From a virus, in the IMG/VR virus record IMGVR_UViG_3300025146_000021, positions 1-49,716 of that record: a DNA stretch of 49,716 bases. One strand, given 5' to 3'. Both the position numbers and the translations under genes were made by a program. Below, piece by piece: positions 31,221 through 40,969 of the stretch. The notes beneath the pieces were generated by a model. The model had not been told where the DNA came from, did no database searches, and worked only from the letters and a program-made list of their open reading frames with translations. How positions within the stretch are numbered: the stretch's first letter is position 1; every line of letters starts with the position of its first letter.

Positions 31221-32204
31221 GAAGTCATTGACGTGTTCCAGGTTGCGCACCCATGTGCTATTGAGCACGGCGTCACTGAACGCGAGCTTCCATGCGATAG
31301 TCGCCCGCTGCTCCAGCGGATCTTCACCGTGCCCAAGATCATGCAGAATGACCTTGACTGCATTCACTTTCTTGCCAGTCATTCCACCGCGCACCGCGGG
31401 AGCAGACGTATCTGCATCCAGATTCGGAAAGAGATTGGTGAAGCCAGCCACTGCATGCGCCTGCTCACCAATGAAGAGCATCGAGTACACATCCTCGGTG
31501 CTATTCTGCCCCGCATCCACATACTCACGAACATTCGAGGACATGTAGAAGCGGCAGTTCAGCACGACACCCAGAGCGCCGGAGCGCAACGACTCACCAC
31601 CCTCGCGAGTGTAGAGCGTAGAGAAGGTGGCATCCTGAACGATGGTCGCCCAGCTGTGAGGATGAATCAAGACGGGATAGTACGGCCCATCAGCGGGACG
31701 TGCATTCGCGGCTTCCAGCTCAGCCACGTTCTGAATGATATCCGTGAAGGACAGGATGTCATTAGTCAGATCGAGCGTGGCACGGGAGGTTGCTCCGCCA
31801 GAGTAATCGGCGGTTGCGCCATCCGTGATGCTGTTGCGCAAGAGCGTGTCAACCGACAGCCCTGCTTGCTCGCCCAAGATCGCAACGGTCTCAGATACGA
31901 AAGGATCGAAGGCAGTGGCATCGAGCTTGTCAGTATACTTCACCCACGTGCCGTACCAAACCGGCGTGATTGTGGTGACAGTGATGGTGGGCTGTGCTTG
32001 TTCATTGGGCGTGATGCCCTCAGACAAGGGAGTAGAAACGAGTCCAAGTCCATTCCAGCGCCGCACTTCGTAGGCATTGAAGCCTCGATACTTGGCTTGG
32101 GAGGACCATTTGCCGTGGATCAAACGGGGCATCGCCCGGTTCAAGAGACGCTTTTCATAGAGCGTCTTGACCGTATCACTCAGATTGGAACTGGTAAGAG
32201 CCAT
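31215..32204 (-). CDS. Major capsid protein, N4-gp56 type
   Basis: 329 residues from ATG 32204 (AGGAGATGCCAA); the frame is open 27 nt further but without a site. The opening VKTLYEKRLLNRAMPRLIHGKW, then RRWNGLGLVSTPLSEGITP and ITPVWYGTWVKYTDKL, is the characteristic start of the N4 gp56 capsid family (HK97 fold). Later GVVLNCRFYMSSNVREYVDAG and MLFIGEQAHAV complete the pattern. Several hundred copies form the head shell. It follows the scaffold gene under a strong promoter (33116-33144). Confidence 0.9.
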   Translation of the reverse strand: MALTSSNLSDTVKTLYEKRLLNRAMPRLIHGKWSSQAKYRGFNAYEVRRWNGLGLVSTPLSEGITPNEQAQPTITVTTITPVWYGTWVKYTDKLDATAFDPFVSETVAILGEQAGLSVDTLLRNSITDGATADYSGGATSRATLDLTNDILSFTDIIQNVAELEAANARPADGPYYPVLIHPHSWATIVQDATFSTLYTREGGESLRSGALGVVLNCRFYMSSNVREYVDAGQNSTEDVYSMLFIGEQAHAVAGFTNLFPNLDADTSAPAVRGGMTGKKVNAVKVILHDLGHGEDPLEQRATIAWKLAFSDAVLNSTWVRNLEHVNDFS

Positions 32205-32243
32205 TTGGCATCTCCTATTGCTTCCCGCCAATGGCCCCTGGCA

Positions 32244-33011
32244 TTACTCCTCTGTTTCGAGGGTTGCCAGTTCAGCTTGAATGGCAGGAAGAACTTGGTT
32301 TAGATCAACTCCCGATTGCGGGTTCTCGGCCAGATCAAACAGCTCGTCTTCCGAGATCACATCCTTCTTGCCCAGTCGTTGAGAGACACTCTTGCGTAGA
32401 TCGTAGAGTGTCGGCGTTCCCTTGGCCACCCCCCGGCTGTCCGTCACGACATCCGGCGGTTCTGTGACTTCTGCCGCCTTGGTCCCAGTCTTCGTTCCTG
32501 TTTCCTTGAGCTTTGATAGTTCTTGTTCAAGTTGCTGAGATCGCTGACGCTGTTCCTGGAAGGCTTTGGCAGCAGCACTCCAGCCACTTGCTGTCAAACT
32601 ATCAAGGCTTTCAAGATCCAGTTCCTCGACCTTGACACCGAAGGCGCTCGTCAGGCCCTGAACATAGGCTCCCATATTACGTGAGGCTTCGAGTTCGGCT
32701 GATATCTTGTCGAGCTTTGCTTCGAGTGCATCAGCCCGCTCTTGCTGTCTCTTGGCCTCGTAGGAGGCTCTGGCAGGCTCATCAAGGTCTTTCGTTGCCA
32801 AACCGTGAAGCTGTTCTTCAAAACCTTGGCGTTCCTTTTCCCATCCAGCCTGCCTACGTGCGTGTGCTTTCGATAGATCAGATCGCACCGCAGAGACATC
32901 GCGCTCTCTTGCCTCATTGAGTTCTTGCCGGAGCTTGTTCAGCATTTCCTCAACTTGGGCTTTGTTGAACGACTCCTCTTTCGCTTGCTGCTGGCTCTGG
33001 TCCTTTCCCAT
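32244..33011 (-). CDS. Scaffold-like coiled-coil protein
   Basis: 255 residues from ATG 33011, which has a perfect AAAGGAG 7 nt upstream; the earlier ATG at 33038 has none. It is rich in Glu, Lys, Gln and Ala with long heptads (EEMLNKLRQELNEARERD, YEAKRQQERADALEAKLDKI) and lies directly upstream of the capsid gene. That is the usual composition, size and place of a phage scaffold that guides shell assembly and is then lost. No protease gene is evident near it. Confidence 0.75.
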   Translation of the reverse strand: MGKDQSQQQAKEESFNKAQVEEMLNKLRQELNEARERDVSAVRSDLSKAHARRQAGWEKERQGFEEQLHGLATKDLDEPARASYEAKRQQERADALEAKLDKISAELEASRNMGAYVQGLTSAFGVKVEELDLESLDSLTASGWSAAAKAFQEQRQRSQQLEQELSKLKETGTKTGTKAAEVTEPPDVVTDSRGVAKGTPTLYDLRKSVSQRLGKKDVISEDELFDLAENPQSGVDLNQVLPAIQAELATLETEE

Positions 33012-33115
33012 TCGGGACTCCTTTGCTATGGTGGGCATTCATTGACGTGAATCCCACTCAGCGCAGCGACAGCAAATCGTCTTTGGACGTTCGCTCCGCT
33101 ATTCGGTTTGTAAGA

Positions 33116-33144
33116 ATTGTAGCACTTGCAAGATAAATTGTCAA
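33116..33144 (-). promoter_or_regulatory. Strong sigma-70 promoter of the scaffold-capsid genes
   Basis: On the minus strand, TTGACA (33139-33144), 17-bp spacer, TACAAT (33116-33121): a perfect -35 and 5 of 6 in the -10. It lies in the 137-nt gap between the giant gene and the scaffold start, giving about a 98-nt leader. Confidence 0.85.
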
Positions 33145-33148
33145 GGGG

Positions 33149-36100
33149 CTATATCTTCTTCTGCGGTCCCCCTCTCCCTCCGCCCCCCAGCTTGTAGTTC
33201 TCCTTGATGATGGCATCAATCGTCGGGCCTGCTTTAGGATACTTCCTCCCCATCTCGCCAAGGTACTGCACGCCCGTAGCAGAAATAGGCACACCACTCT
33301 GCATATCTGCAATCTCCTTCTCCATTGTTGGACCGAGCAAGTCGAGCACCCATGTAGGCCACGGCGGGCGCTTGGCGTAGCCCCCCTTACCTAGCTGACC
33401 GGCCTTCAACAGTTGTCTGGCATCCAGTGTGGCTCTATACCCACCAGGTAGGATGGAGGGTGGGGGCGATGGCCTGCGAGCTGCCGTGCCCCTACCGCCT
33501 CCCCCTCCCCCTCCGCCCCCAGTTGTTCTGCTCGTGCTAGATTCTTCGCCAACTTCTGGTAGGTAGTATTTCTTCCAGATGGCGTGTGTCGTGGCAAAGT
33601 CCTCTCGTAGGTCAAAGTATTTCTGAATGCGCTCATAGTCCTCTGGATATGCCTCGCGGAATACCCTGCGTTCTTCACGATCTCGGCGCATATAGTATCC
33701 GAGCAGGCTATAGAAGTCTTCGCCCAGCTCCTTCTGCACCGACGCTCTGAATTCTGTGTTTTGTTCCTTGGCAAGAACGCGCTCTCGGAGATTGGCATCC
33801 GTTGGCACAGGAAGGCCCATCTGTTGAATGGTCTCCTTGACCTTTTCCTGGAAAGTACGGAATACTTCAGAATTGGAGAAGGAGGCAGAATCTCCGCCAG
33901 TAACATACCAGGCGCTCAGATGGTCCTCGTCGCCTCCAAGGTCCAAGAAGAGCCGCTTGAATTTGTTGTATTGATCTCCGGGCGATACGCGGCCCAGATA
34001 GTCCCATAGGTCGTCTTCTACGATATTCGCAATGCCCTCCTTCTCCGAAATCTTCTGTTCAATCTCATAGGTCTCGTTCATGTTGAGAATGCGCTGCAAT
34101 TGCTCATCAGTGAACTTCTCGCCGTAGATTTCCTTGACTTTGGCAATCAACTGCGCATCGGACGGTCTTCCACCAGGAAATTGGCGCAGGAACTCTCGTT
34201 CTGCTAATGTGCGCTCGGCGCCTTTTTTCCCCTCTACAGTATCCCAGTATGGGCTCCAGTAGATCTCCTCATAAGCACGGTTGAGTGCCTCCCACTCAGA
34301 GTCGTTCTCCTTCCAATAGTTCAGATAGCCATCACGACTCATCTCTTGTAGCAGGCGTCCCTCTACGTCCCTTGGATAGTTCAGTTCGGGATGCAGAAAG
34401 TTCAGTTCTTGGAACTTATGCCCCATTCTTTGTAGCAAGGCAGGGGCATTCTCTGCCAGGTCATCGAGCCATTTCTCTTTGCGTGCCTTGAATTCCAGAT
34501 AGGTCTCAGATGCAGTGTCCCACTGTGGCGACATATTCAGTAGAGCATGGAAAACAATACTGCGGAAATCATCAAAGACCAGCTTTTCTGGCTTGTATCC
34601 GATGAAGTTATTGGTTCGAGCATTGGGATATCGGCTATTGATTTGGGCTATCTTATCGGCATATGCATCTCGTACCGCCCCAATCGCCTCCCGCGACGCC
34701 CCTGTCGGCAGATTATTCATGGCGCTGGTGAATTCGGCCCGTGCTTGGGTTGTGGCTGTATAGTAAGCCTCTGAATCGATTTGATCCAGAATACCCTCCG
34801 CCACCTTCTGGTCACGCTCCTTCCCATAAAGTGGCAGGCCCTCTGGCGTCTGAACATAACCGATGACGTTGTACAGTTCGGACAGAAAGCCCTCGGCAGT
34901 ATCATAGCGATAGGTCAAGTAGTGGCTGTTTCTGGCATGTGCATCTTGGTCCATATCAAAAATGTTGGCCACAACCTCATTGTTGAGTGAGGATTTGAGC
35001 ATATTGATTTCGTTCCGAATTTGGAGCATTTTCACGTCTGCATCAGTGAACTGCTTGCCATAGAATCCTGTCATGTAGCCTGCGAGATTGCGCACCCAAT
35101 CAACCTTGTCTAGTTGGCGCACAGCCTCATTCCAAATGTGTGTCGTCTCCTCTGTGCTGAAACGTGTATCGACACTGATCGCCTGTCGTGCAACTTCCAC
35201 CAGGCGCAGCTTCTCTGCCTCGGACATCTCAGTGCCACTAATTGTTCGCAGTGTGTTGTAGAGAATTTGTCTCTCCACCAAGAATGATTTCCAAGACACT
35301 GCTGGGTTCATCATTTCAGTCGTGCCCAGCTTGGGAACAGCCATGCCCCGCAGATTTCTGTAGAGATCATTGAGGAAGAATCTGGGCACCAGTCCAAGTT
35401 GGGGAACGACAGACCCCTCTGGTATACGATTCTTGTCTAGTATATTCCGGCCATACAGCACCCACATGACCCAGGGTGGGGGTCTCATGCCGAAGGCAGA
35501 GGCGGCAGTATAGACGTAATGGCCGATTTGTTGGGTGGGTGTCATCCTTTCTTCTTCTGCCTCGGAAAGATTGTTCTTGAAGATGGGTAGGATATAGCGA
35601 GAGGACATGGCGGCGAGTGGATTGAACCAGATGTTTGTTCCAGGAATGGGAATATAGCCTTCAAGAGAGGGAAGTTGCTTGCCCGAACGTGTGGTCGCCC
35701 CCGCGGCGTAGGCCACGTTCCTAGATGCTTGTAAATACTTGACATGAAAGTTGAGCACCCAAGGTTTGGCAACCATCGTCTCTAGCCAGAAGGGAAGTGA
35801 TCGAGAGGGGAACATCCAGAATGGGGTGATGTTGTCCTTGATGAAGCGATCAAACTGGTTGAAGTCCTTATAGTCAATCATGATGCGATTCGTGCGAGGT
35901 ACTGCGCCCTCGAAGGTGTGGCCCAAGAACTCGCCCCCATTTGTAACGGCATCCATGCCGTCTGACATGAGCAGAGATCCCCTGTCCGCAAAGGCGCGTA
36001 GAGCTTGCTTATCGCTACGGCCTATTACCTTTGTGAACCAAGAGCCGTCGGCCAGTGATTTTTCCAGGGATTGCCACCACTCGCCAAGCGCACCCTTTGC

Positions 36101-39100
36101 TAGAGCCGAGTCAAAGTAGGCCGCACGAGCATCAGAAATGGAGGCTCGTACATTGAGAGGCAGCATATATTCCGGCACAGATCCAACGAAGGCTCTTTCG
36201 GTGAGCCCCTCCACACGAAGCACCTGGTGAAATTCATTGTCAATTTCACCCCACCACCTCTTCAGCACTTGCAGTTGGCTGACCAGATTGGGGTCGCTCT
36301 CTGTCAGGGCCATGAGTTCGTATGCTGCATTACGAAACGCCTCCGGGTCGTCGGGATCAATTTTGATTCCGGAGGCCTTGAATGCTGCTTCCCACTTTTC
36401 TCTAAGTGTGACAGATTTATCGTCTAGGGTATCGAGGATATTCTGCCAAATACGCTTTGCCTCTTCAACCTTAGAAATATCCGCGTAGAATTGGCTTGGG
36501 GTTACTTGAGAACGATAGAGGATGGTCTTCAGGGGGACGGTCTCGAACTCCTCCCTAGATGAAATATTGAAGATCTTCCTGAATTCGTCACCATGCCCCC
36601 GACGATCCACACCAAGCGCCCGGTTGCTTTGGGGCGTGATAAAGTCCACAAGCTCATTGCCATCCCAAGCGAAATCCCACCCAGATCTCTTCAGAAATGC
36701 AGATGCAGAGAGGGCGTCGGAGGATGTCACATAAGCCGCAATGCCCTGCCAGTCCTTCCTCTTGGCCATCTCAAGTAGTTCGTTGGCCACGCCCTCCGCC
36801 GTCTGGTATAGCCCCGCATTCACAACGAAGTACTGATTGAATTTATTGCCCGCCCCCGTGCCATGGATACCGACATGCAAGGGGCCGGGGTCAAGATACA
36901 ATCCCACCCGCCGCGCGGGGCCTCTGATAGCCCCGTCCAAAACACTCAGATAGGATTGCATGTAACTTGAGGCCATCAGGCCGCTGATATCAATCCTTCC
37001 CTCTTTGGCCAATTGGTTGACTGCATCATCGAAAGTCATCCCACCCTGCATAAGTTCTGCGACTTCTGGTATCTTGCCATATTCATCTACAATATCTTGA
37101 GATATCTTAGCAATCTCTCGGTTTAGCTTGGCCATGCGCCGTCCCGTTTCGATAGCATGGTCTCGTGCTGATTGTCTCAATTGTTCCGCAATCGCTGCCG
37201 AGATGTCCCCGTCGCCAACCGCCCTGTCGATAGCCTGGTTGGATTCAGCCAAATTCTGTTGCACAGACATTTCGATATTTTCTGCTGGCTCTGCACCGAT
37301 GGGACCTTCGGGAGATATCTCACCAACAACACGCTGCTCGATCTTCGGGCCCCCTCCCTCTTCTATATTCCTCAGAAGTTCCTCGGTGAGTTGGGTTTGC
37401 TCTAGTTCTTGTCCATGAGGCAGGTCAGCATGCAGACCCGACGCTCGGATTTGCTCTGCGTTTCGTAAGCGCGCGTCGAGGTGGTCATCAATTTCTGTCA
37501 ATAGCCTGTCGAAATAGGAGGTTATGGCCTCATCCGTGAAGTTCTTTTGATTGACAAGCATCTGTAGATCGCCAGATACGCGGCGAATGATGCTATCGGC
37601 CATGGCAGGCCCAACAGCCTTGGCCAGGCTGGCCCGAAGTTCTTCAGTCACGAAGAAGGAGTGGATGCCCCCCTTGCCCCGCAGGGCTTCCAAAAGTGCT
37701 CCCGGATGTCCTCCAGATCTCAGCCACGCTTCTTGGGCAATGCCCTTTAGGTGCTCAGGCAGCTTTGCTATTTCCTCTTCAATAGAAGGTCTCAGAATTC
37801 TGCGCATGAGATTGAGGTCTTCCACATAAAACTTGTGATAGACCCTGGCCCGCCAGACAAACTCGCTGGCGTTATTCAATGTGCGCAATGCCTCCAGCAC
37901 GCTGTTCTCTTTTATCGAGAAGATGCCCTTTCCGCGATTCCATCCCTCGCGGATAATGCTGAAGATATCTGTTCCGACTTCCTTGCTCAATATCTTGCGG
38001 CCAATGCTTTCTACGCTCCCCTCTTTCAGGCTGGCCCCGAAGCCCCCGGACCACGATTCCAACACAGTCCTATCTATATCGTCCAGAACTTGCTTTATAT
38101 TCAAAAGTGGATTGACCCCATGCACAACCGCCCGCCACGCATTGTCGATATAGTTGTAGACCGTGTAAGCGGGGCGGGCTGTTAGAACAAGCGGTATCCA
38201 GACCTTGCGCACCGCATCCTGAACAGACAGGTATGCCTGGGCAACAGCCACATCAATGCGGCCACCCTCTGCAATAAGCCTTCCTCCCTTTTCCGTGATA
38301 CCCCCAGTCTTCTTCAAGAACCACGCAATCAAGCCCTCATCCAGTGCCCTCGGAAGACCTTGGATCTTAGATCCGGCAAGGAATTCGCGCGCAACCCCCT
38401 CTTGTAGATATTGGATGAAGTTCCTTGGGCGTTGCGCCCATTCATCAGCTTGAAGTTTTATGAGATCGGCGGCCATATCAGCAGATCTCGTCTGAAGAAA
38501 CACCTGCCTGATCTCAGACGCCCGCTGTATAGCTTTGTCCACAGTAGCCTGTAGCTTCTGCCAGCTCATAAATTTAGTGATCGGTTCCAGGGCCGCGATG
38601 GCCCGCCTTCCCGGCCCCCACTTGGCCACATCGCTAATGATATCTTCGGCACCAGGAACAGAGGCCCGGAGCGCCTGTCCCAGGAGAGACTTGAATTCTC
38701 TGGCATCCTCAACGTTTGCTGCCAGCCGGACGGCCACATTATCGACCAGGCTGCCGTATTTCTTCGCCAAAGATATCGCTGCTCCCTCAGTGAAGAACTT
38801 GGACAGGTTTGCGTACATTGTTGGATGTACATGGGCCAGAACTTTGGTGGCCCCCTCGCCAAGAAATCCCAATCCTCCCCTCAACAGATTTGCAAGTGGC
38901 TTGAATGAGATGTAGTTTGTGACATCGAAGACCATATCGCCAACGAATTCTGATCCGAAATCGGTGAAGTAGGATGTAACCTGATCAATCTCGTGTGGCT
39001 TCAGCCAGCGGCCCTTCTGCATCATGGCGTCTACAATGGCACTATCAGCCGCCGCCTCAAGCTCCGGTCCATTTCCTGCCCAAATAAAGCTCCATCTTCC

Positions 39101-40696
39101 GGACATCGAGAAGCGGCGCGGATCTTGTTTTACTGCGGCCCAAGCATTCTGGAGGTAGTCTCTGGCCTGATCATAGAGTTTGTTGATCTCTTCCTGCGGG
39201 ATCTCTGCACGGAACTGTTCCGCCGCGTAGATCATAGCGAATCCAAGATTCGCATCAGAGATGGTTTGATCAAACTTCTTGAATTCCTCGGATCTCTGTC
39301 TTTCATATTGATCCGGGTCCGTGCCAGAGAGTTCTATGAGTTTGGCTTTTGCTGCCGCTCGCGCTTCCTCGGATGCTCCAGGAGGGAGGAGGATGGCTTC
39401 TTGGGTAGATACATTGGCCAGCCCAGCAACGGCCTGCCTGAAAGCTGCCAGGTGGGCCTGCTTGTTTTGTAGTGTTTGTATATTCTGTGGATAGAGAAGA
39501 GACGAGATTGGCATACCAGCTATGGTTGCCGTTTCAATGTCGCTGACATCCTTCCCAGATGCAATAGCCACCAAATCGGCGGTAGCTCTCAGGCCACCGA
39601 GAGCGATTGGCTTGGCGGCATATGTCCAATAGATTTCAGGTAGACGTGCTAGTACTCGCAGCTTATCAATGCCAGTAGCCTGATTTGCCTCATCAAAAAT
39701 CTTGTCTGTCTCAATAACAGCTTGGTAATATCTGCTTACCCATCCCGCCGTTCCCAGCCAGTCTTCCCCTATATCCCACAGCACCGGCAGGACCCTGAGT
39801 GGCACATCGAGAATTGGTTCTTTCTCAACAGCCTCTTGAGCAAATGCCCTTACTGGCCTGGTCAGAATATCAAGCCATGTCAGAACCGGCATGCCCTCAA
39901 CTGTGTGACCATAGAGCAGCTTTTCCATCCATTCCGCAATCTCTAGTTTGCCCTCTTCTACGACAGACATTGGCTGTACTTGGCCTAGGCGTCCCGACGA
40001 GTAGACAGTATCTACCCTGCCGCGCCAGCTTCCCTGCATCTCTTCCCTGCTCTTATCCAGATCCAAAAGCTGTTGGCGTCCTTCGGGCGTGCCTAGTGTC
40101 CCCGAACGCACAAGATCCAAGATCTGCCTATCGATATCTCGTATACGTTGCTCCTCCTGCTTGAGCGCATCAATGATCGTGTCGTTATCCAGTCCGCCCA
40201 TATTTGCGCGGGCGGTCTGTTGGCGGGATGCAGACGTTGCTCTCTCTGTCTGTGTCCGCTGTTCCACAAGGGCCTCTTTGTTGGCCTCACGAAAATCGAT
40301 GATAGCTTGGCGGAATTCTGGTGCATAGGGGGCAACCTGGCCCTTATATGCCTTCACTCCGGTCGCCTGGGGCGTGATAACCCGCCGCATCGGATCATAA
40401 TAGAGAGGTATATCCGTTACGGCAGTTGTCTGTTGCAAGTTTCGTTGGTCGAAGTACAGAGGAGACCCTGTATCGGGATATGGCGGGCCGAGAGGAACAG
40501 CAGGGGCAGCGGGAGCAGCAGGAGGGGCCTGCCGTGGTAGATATGGGGCACTGGGTTGTTGGGCGGGAATGTTCGTTCCCGGACGGGGCCTAAGACCAAT
40601 TCCCCCCTCCCCTGTCGGGGATGGTGCGGGAGGAGGGGGGAGTGGAAGCGGGGGCGGACCCTGCTGGGGTTTGCGTCGAGGCTTGAACGGAGGCAC
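33149..40696 (-). CDS. Giant 2,515-residue virion-associated protein
   Basis: One uninterrupted frame of 7.5 kb, about 15% of the window, starting at GTG 40696 with AGGAG 6 nt upstream. The N-terminal 80 residues are Pro-rich (PQQGPPPLPLPPPPAP). The bulk is helical, with Ala/Gln/Glu-rich coils and a few hydrophobic stretches (for example near DNITPFWMFPSRSLPFWLE). A run of nine glycines followed by RGTAARRPSPPPS lies near residue 2390. Lying between the portal and scaffold genes, it could be an internal ejection protein or a multi-domain minor head protein. I find no T7-like RNA polymerase or lytic transglycosylase motif. Confidence 0.7.
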   Translation of the reverse strand: MPPFKPRRKPQQGPPPLPLPPPPAPSPTGEGGIGLRPRPGTNIPAQQPSAPYLPRQAPPAAPAAPAVPLGPPYPDTGSPLYFDQRNLQQTTAVTDIPLYYDPMRRVITPQATGVKAYKGQVAPYAPEFRQAIIDFREANKEALVEQRTQTERATSASRQQTARANMGGLDNDTIIDALKQEEQRIRDIDRQILDLVRSGTLGTPEGRQQLLDLDKSREEMQGSWRGRVDTVYSSGRLGQVQPMSVVEEGKLEIAEWMEKLLYGHTVEGMPVLTWLDILTRPVRAFAQEAVEKEPILDVPLRVLPVLWDIGEDWLGTAGWVSRYYQAVIETDKIFDEANQATGIDKLRVLARLPEIYWTYAAKPIALGGLRATADLVAIASGKDVSDIETATIAGMPISSLLYPQNIQTLQNKQAHLAAFRQAVAGLANVSTQEAILLPPGASEEARAAAKAKLIELSGTDPDQYERQRSEEFKKFDQTISDANLGFAMIYAAEQFRAEIPQEEINKLYDQARDYLQNAWAAVKQDPRRFSMSGRWSFIWAGNGPELEAAADSAIVDAMMQKGRWLKPHEIDQVTSYFTDFGSEFVGDMVFDVTNYISFKPLANLLRGGLGFLGEGATKVLAHVHPTMYANLSKFFTEGAAISLAKKYGSLVDNVAVRLAANVEDAREFKSLLGQALRASVPGAEDIISDVAKWGPGRRAIAALEPITKFMSWQKLQATVDKAIQRASEIRQVFLQTRSADMAADLIKLQADEWAQRPRNFIQYLQEGVAREFLAGSKIQGLPRALDEGLIAWFLKKTGGITEKGGRLIAEGGRIDVAVAQAYLSVQDAVRKVWIPLVLTARPAYTVYNYIDNAWRAVVHGVNPLLNIKQVLDDIDRTVLESWSGGFGASLKEGSVESIGRKILSKEVGTDIFSIIREGWNRGKGIFSIKENSVLEALRTLNNASEFVWRARVYHKFYVEDLNLMRRILRPSIEEEIAKLPEHLKGIAQEAWLRSGGHPGALLEALRGKGGIHSFFVTEELRASLAKAVGPAMADSIIRRVSGDLQMLVNQKNFTDEAITSYFDRLLTEIDDHLDARLRNAEQIRASGLHADLPHGQELEQTQLTEELLRNIEEGGGPKIEQRVVGEISPEGPIGAEPAENIEMSVQQNLAESNQAIDRAVGDGDISAAIAEQLRQSARDHAIETGRRMAKLNREIAKISQDIVDEYGKIPEVAELMQGGMTFDDAVNQLAKEGRIDISGLMASSYMQSYLSVLDGAIRGPARRVGLYLDPGPLHVGIHGTGAGNKFNQYFVVNAGLYQTAEGVANELLEMAKRKDWQGIAAYVTSSDALSASAFLKRSGWDFAWDGNELVDFITPQSNRALGVDRRGHGDEFRKIFNISSREEFETVPLKTILYRSQVTPSQFYADISKVEEAKRIWQNILDTLDDKSVTLREKWEAAFKASGIKIDPDDPEAFRNAAYELMALTESDPNLVSQLQVLKRWWGEIDNEFHQVLRVEGLTERAFVGSVPEYMLPLNVRASISDARAAYFDSALAKGALGEWWQSLEKSLADGSWFTKVIGRSDKQALRAFADRGSLLMSDGMDAVTNGGEFLGHTFEGAVPRTNRIMIDYKDFNQFDRFIKDNITPFWMFPSRSLPFWLETMVAKPWVLNFHVKYLQASRNVAYAAGATTRSGKQLPSLEGYIPIPGTNIWFNPLAAMSSRYILPIFKNNLSEAEEERMTPTQQIGHYVYTAASAFGMRPPPWVMWVLYGRNILDKNRIPEGSVVPQLGLVPRFFLNDLYRNLRGMAVPKLGTTEMMNPAVSWKSFLVERQILYNTLRTISGTEMSEAEKLRLVEVARQAISVDTRFSTEETTHIWNEAVRQLDKVDWVRNLAGYMTGFYGKQFTDADVKMLQIRNEINMLKSSLNNEVVANIFDMDQDAHARNSHYLTYRYDTAEGFLSELYNVIGYVQTPEGLPLYGKERDQKVAEGILDQIDSEAYYTATTQARAEFTSAMNNLPTGASREAIGAVRDAYADKIAQINSRYPNARTNNFIGYKPEKLVFDDFRSIVFHALLNMSPQWDTASETYLEFKARKEKWLDDLAENAPALLQRMGHKFQELNFLHPELNYPRDVEGRLLQEMSRDGYLNYWKENDSEWEALNRAYEEIYWSPYWDTVEGKKGAERTLAEREFLRQFPGGRPSDAQLIAKVKEIYGEKFTDEQLQRILNMNETYEIEQKISEKEGIANIVEDDLWDYLGRVSPGDQYNKFKRLFLDLGGDEDHLSAWYVTGGDSASFSNSEVFRTFQEKVKETIQQMGLPVPTDANLRERVLAKEQNTEFRASVQKELGEDFYSLLGYYMRRDREERRVFREAYPEDYERIQKYFDLREDFATTHAIWKKYYLPEVGEESSTSRTTGGGGGGGGGRGTAARRPSPPPSILPGGYRATLDARQLLKAGQLGKGGYAKRPPWPTWVLDLLGPTMEKEIADMQSGVPISATGVQYLGEMGRKYPKAGPTIDAIIKENYKLGGGGRGGPQKKI

Positions 40697-40709
40697 GGCG
40701 ATCTCCTAA

Positions 40710-40961
40710 TTACTTTTCGCTGTCGCTGCCGGTTTCGTTGGGATTGGCAAAGTCGGCAGGTAGATCCTCAATTGCCAGCTTGCGATAGACCCTCTTTTTG
40801 GTCTGTTCTGCCTCACGAGACAACCAAATTGCATAGGCGTTATTGACAAAAATGGCCGTGCCCGCAACTGGTTCCCATCCATCAGCAGCCAGATTGTTCA
40901 TCTTCTCTGTGGCAAGATCATTGTTATTGATCGAAAATCTCTCAAAACGATACTCTTTCAT
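40710..40961 (-). CDS. Small DUF4177-like protein
   Basis: 83 residues, AGGAGATGCC site. The start MKEYRFERFSINNNDLATEKMNNLAADGWEPVAG and the following VNNAYAIWLSRE match the short DUF4177-type beta-alpha-beta proteins (a strand, a helix ending GWEPV, and strands). Function unknown; it lies between two virion genes. Confidence 0.6.
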   Translation of the reverse strand: MKEYRFERFSINNNDLATEKMNNLAADGWEPVAGTAIFVNNAYAIWLSREAEQTKKRVYRKLAIEDLPADFANPNETGSDSEK

Positions 40962-40969
40962 GGCATCTC

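Noticed and set aside
31233-32303. Long open frame (356 codons) on the plus strand opposite the capsid gene
   Set aside because: It is a codon-bias shadow of the clear major capsid gene, has no ribosome site and its product matches nothing recognisable.
33480-33540. Homopolymer-like CCCCCTCCCC tract as an assembly error
   Set aside because: It encodes an in-frame glycine linker and the frame stays open on both sides for hundreds of codons, so the sequence is most likely right.
33149-40696. Giant protein as an N4-type virion RNA polymerase
   Set aside because: I looked for T7-like polymerase motifs (a DxS motif A, RxxxKxxx(F/Y)G motif B, HD(S/A) motif C) and found no convincing set; promoters in the window are host sigma-70 type.
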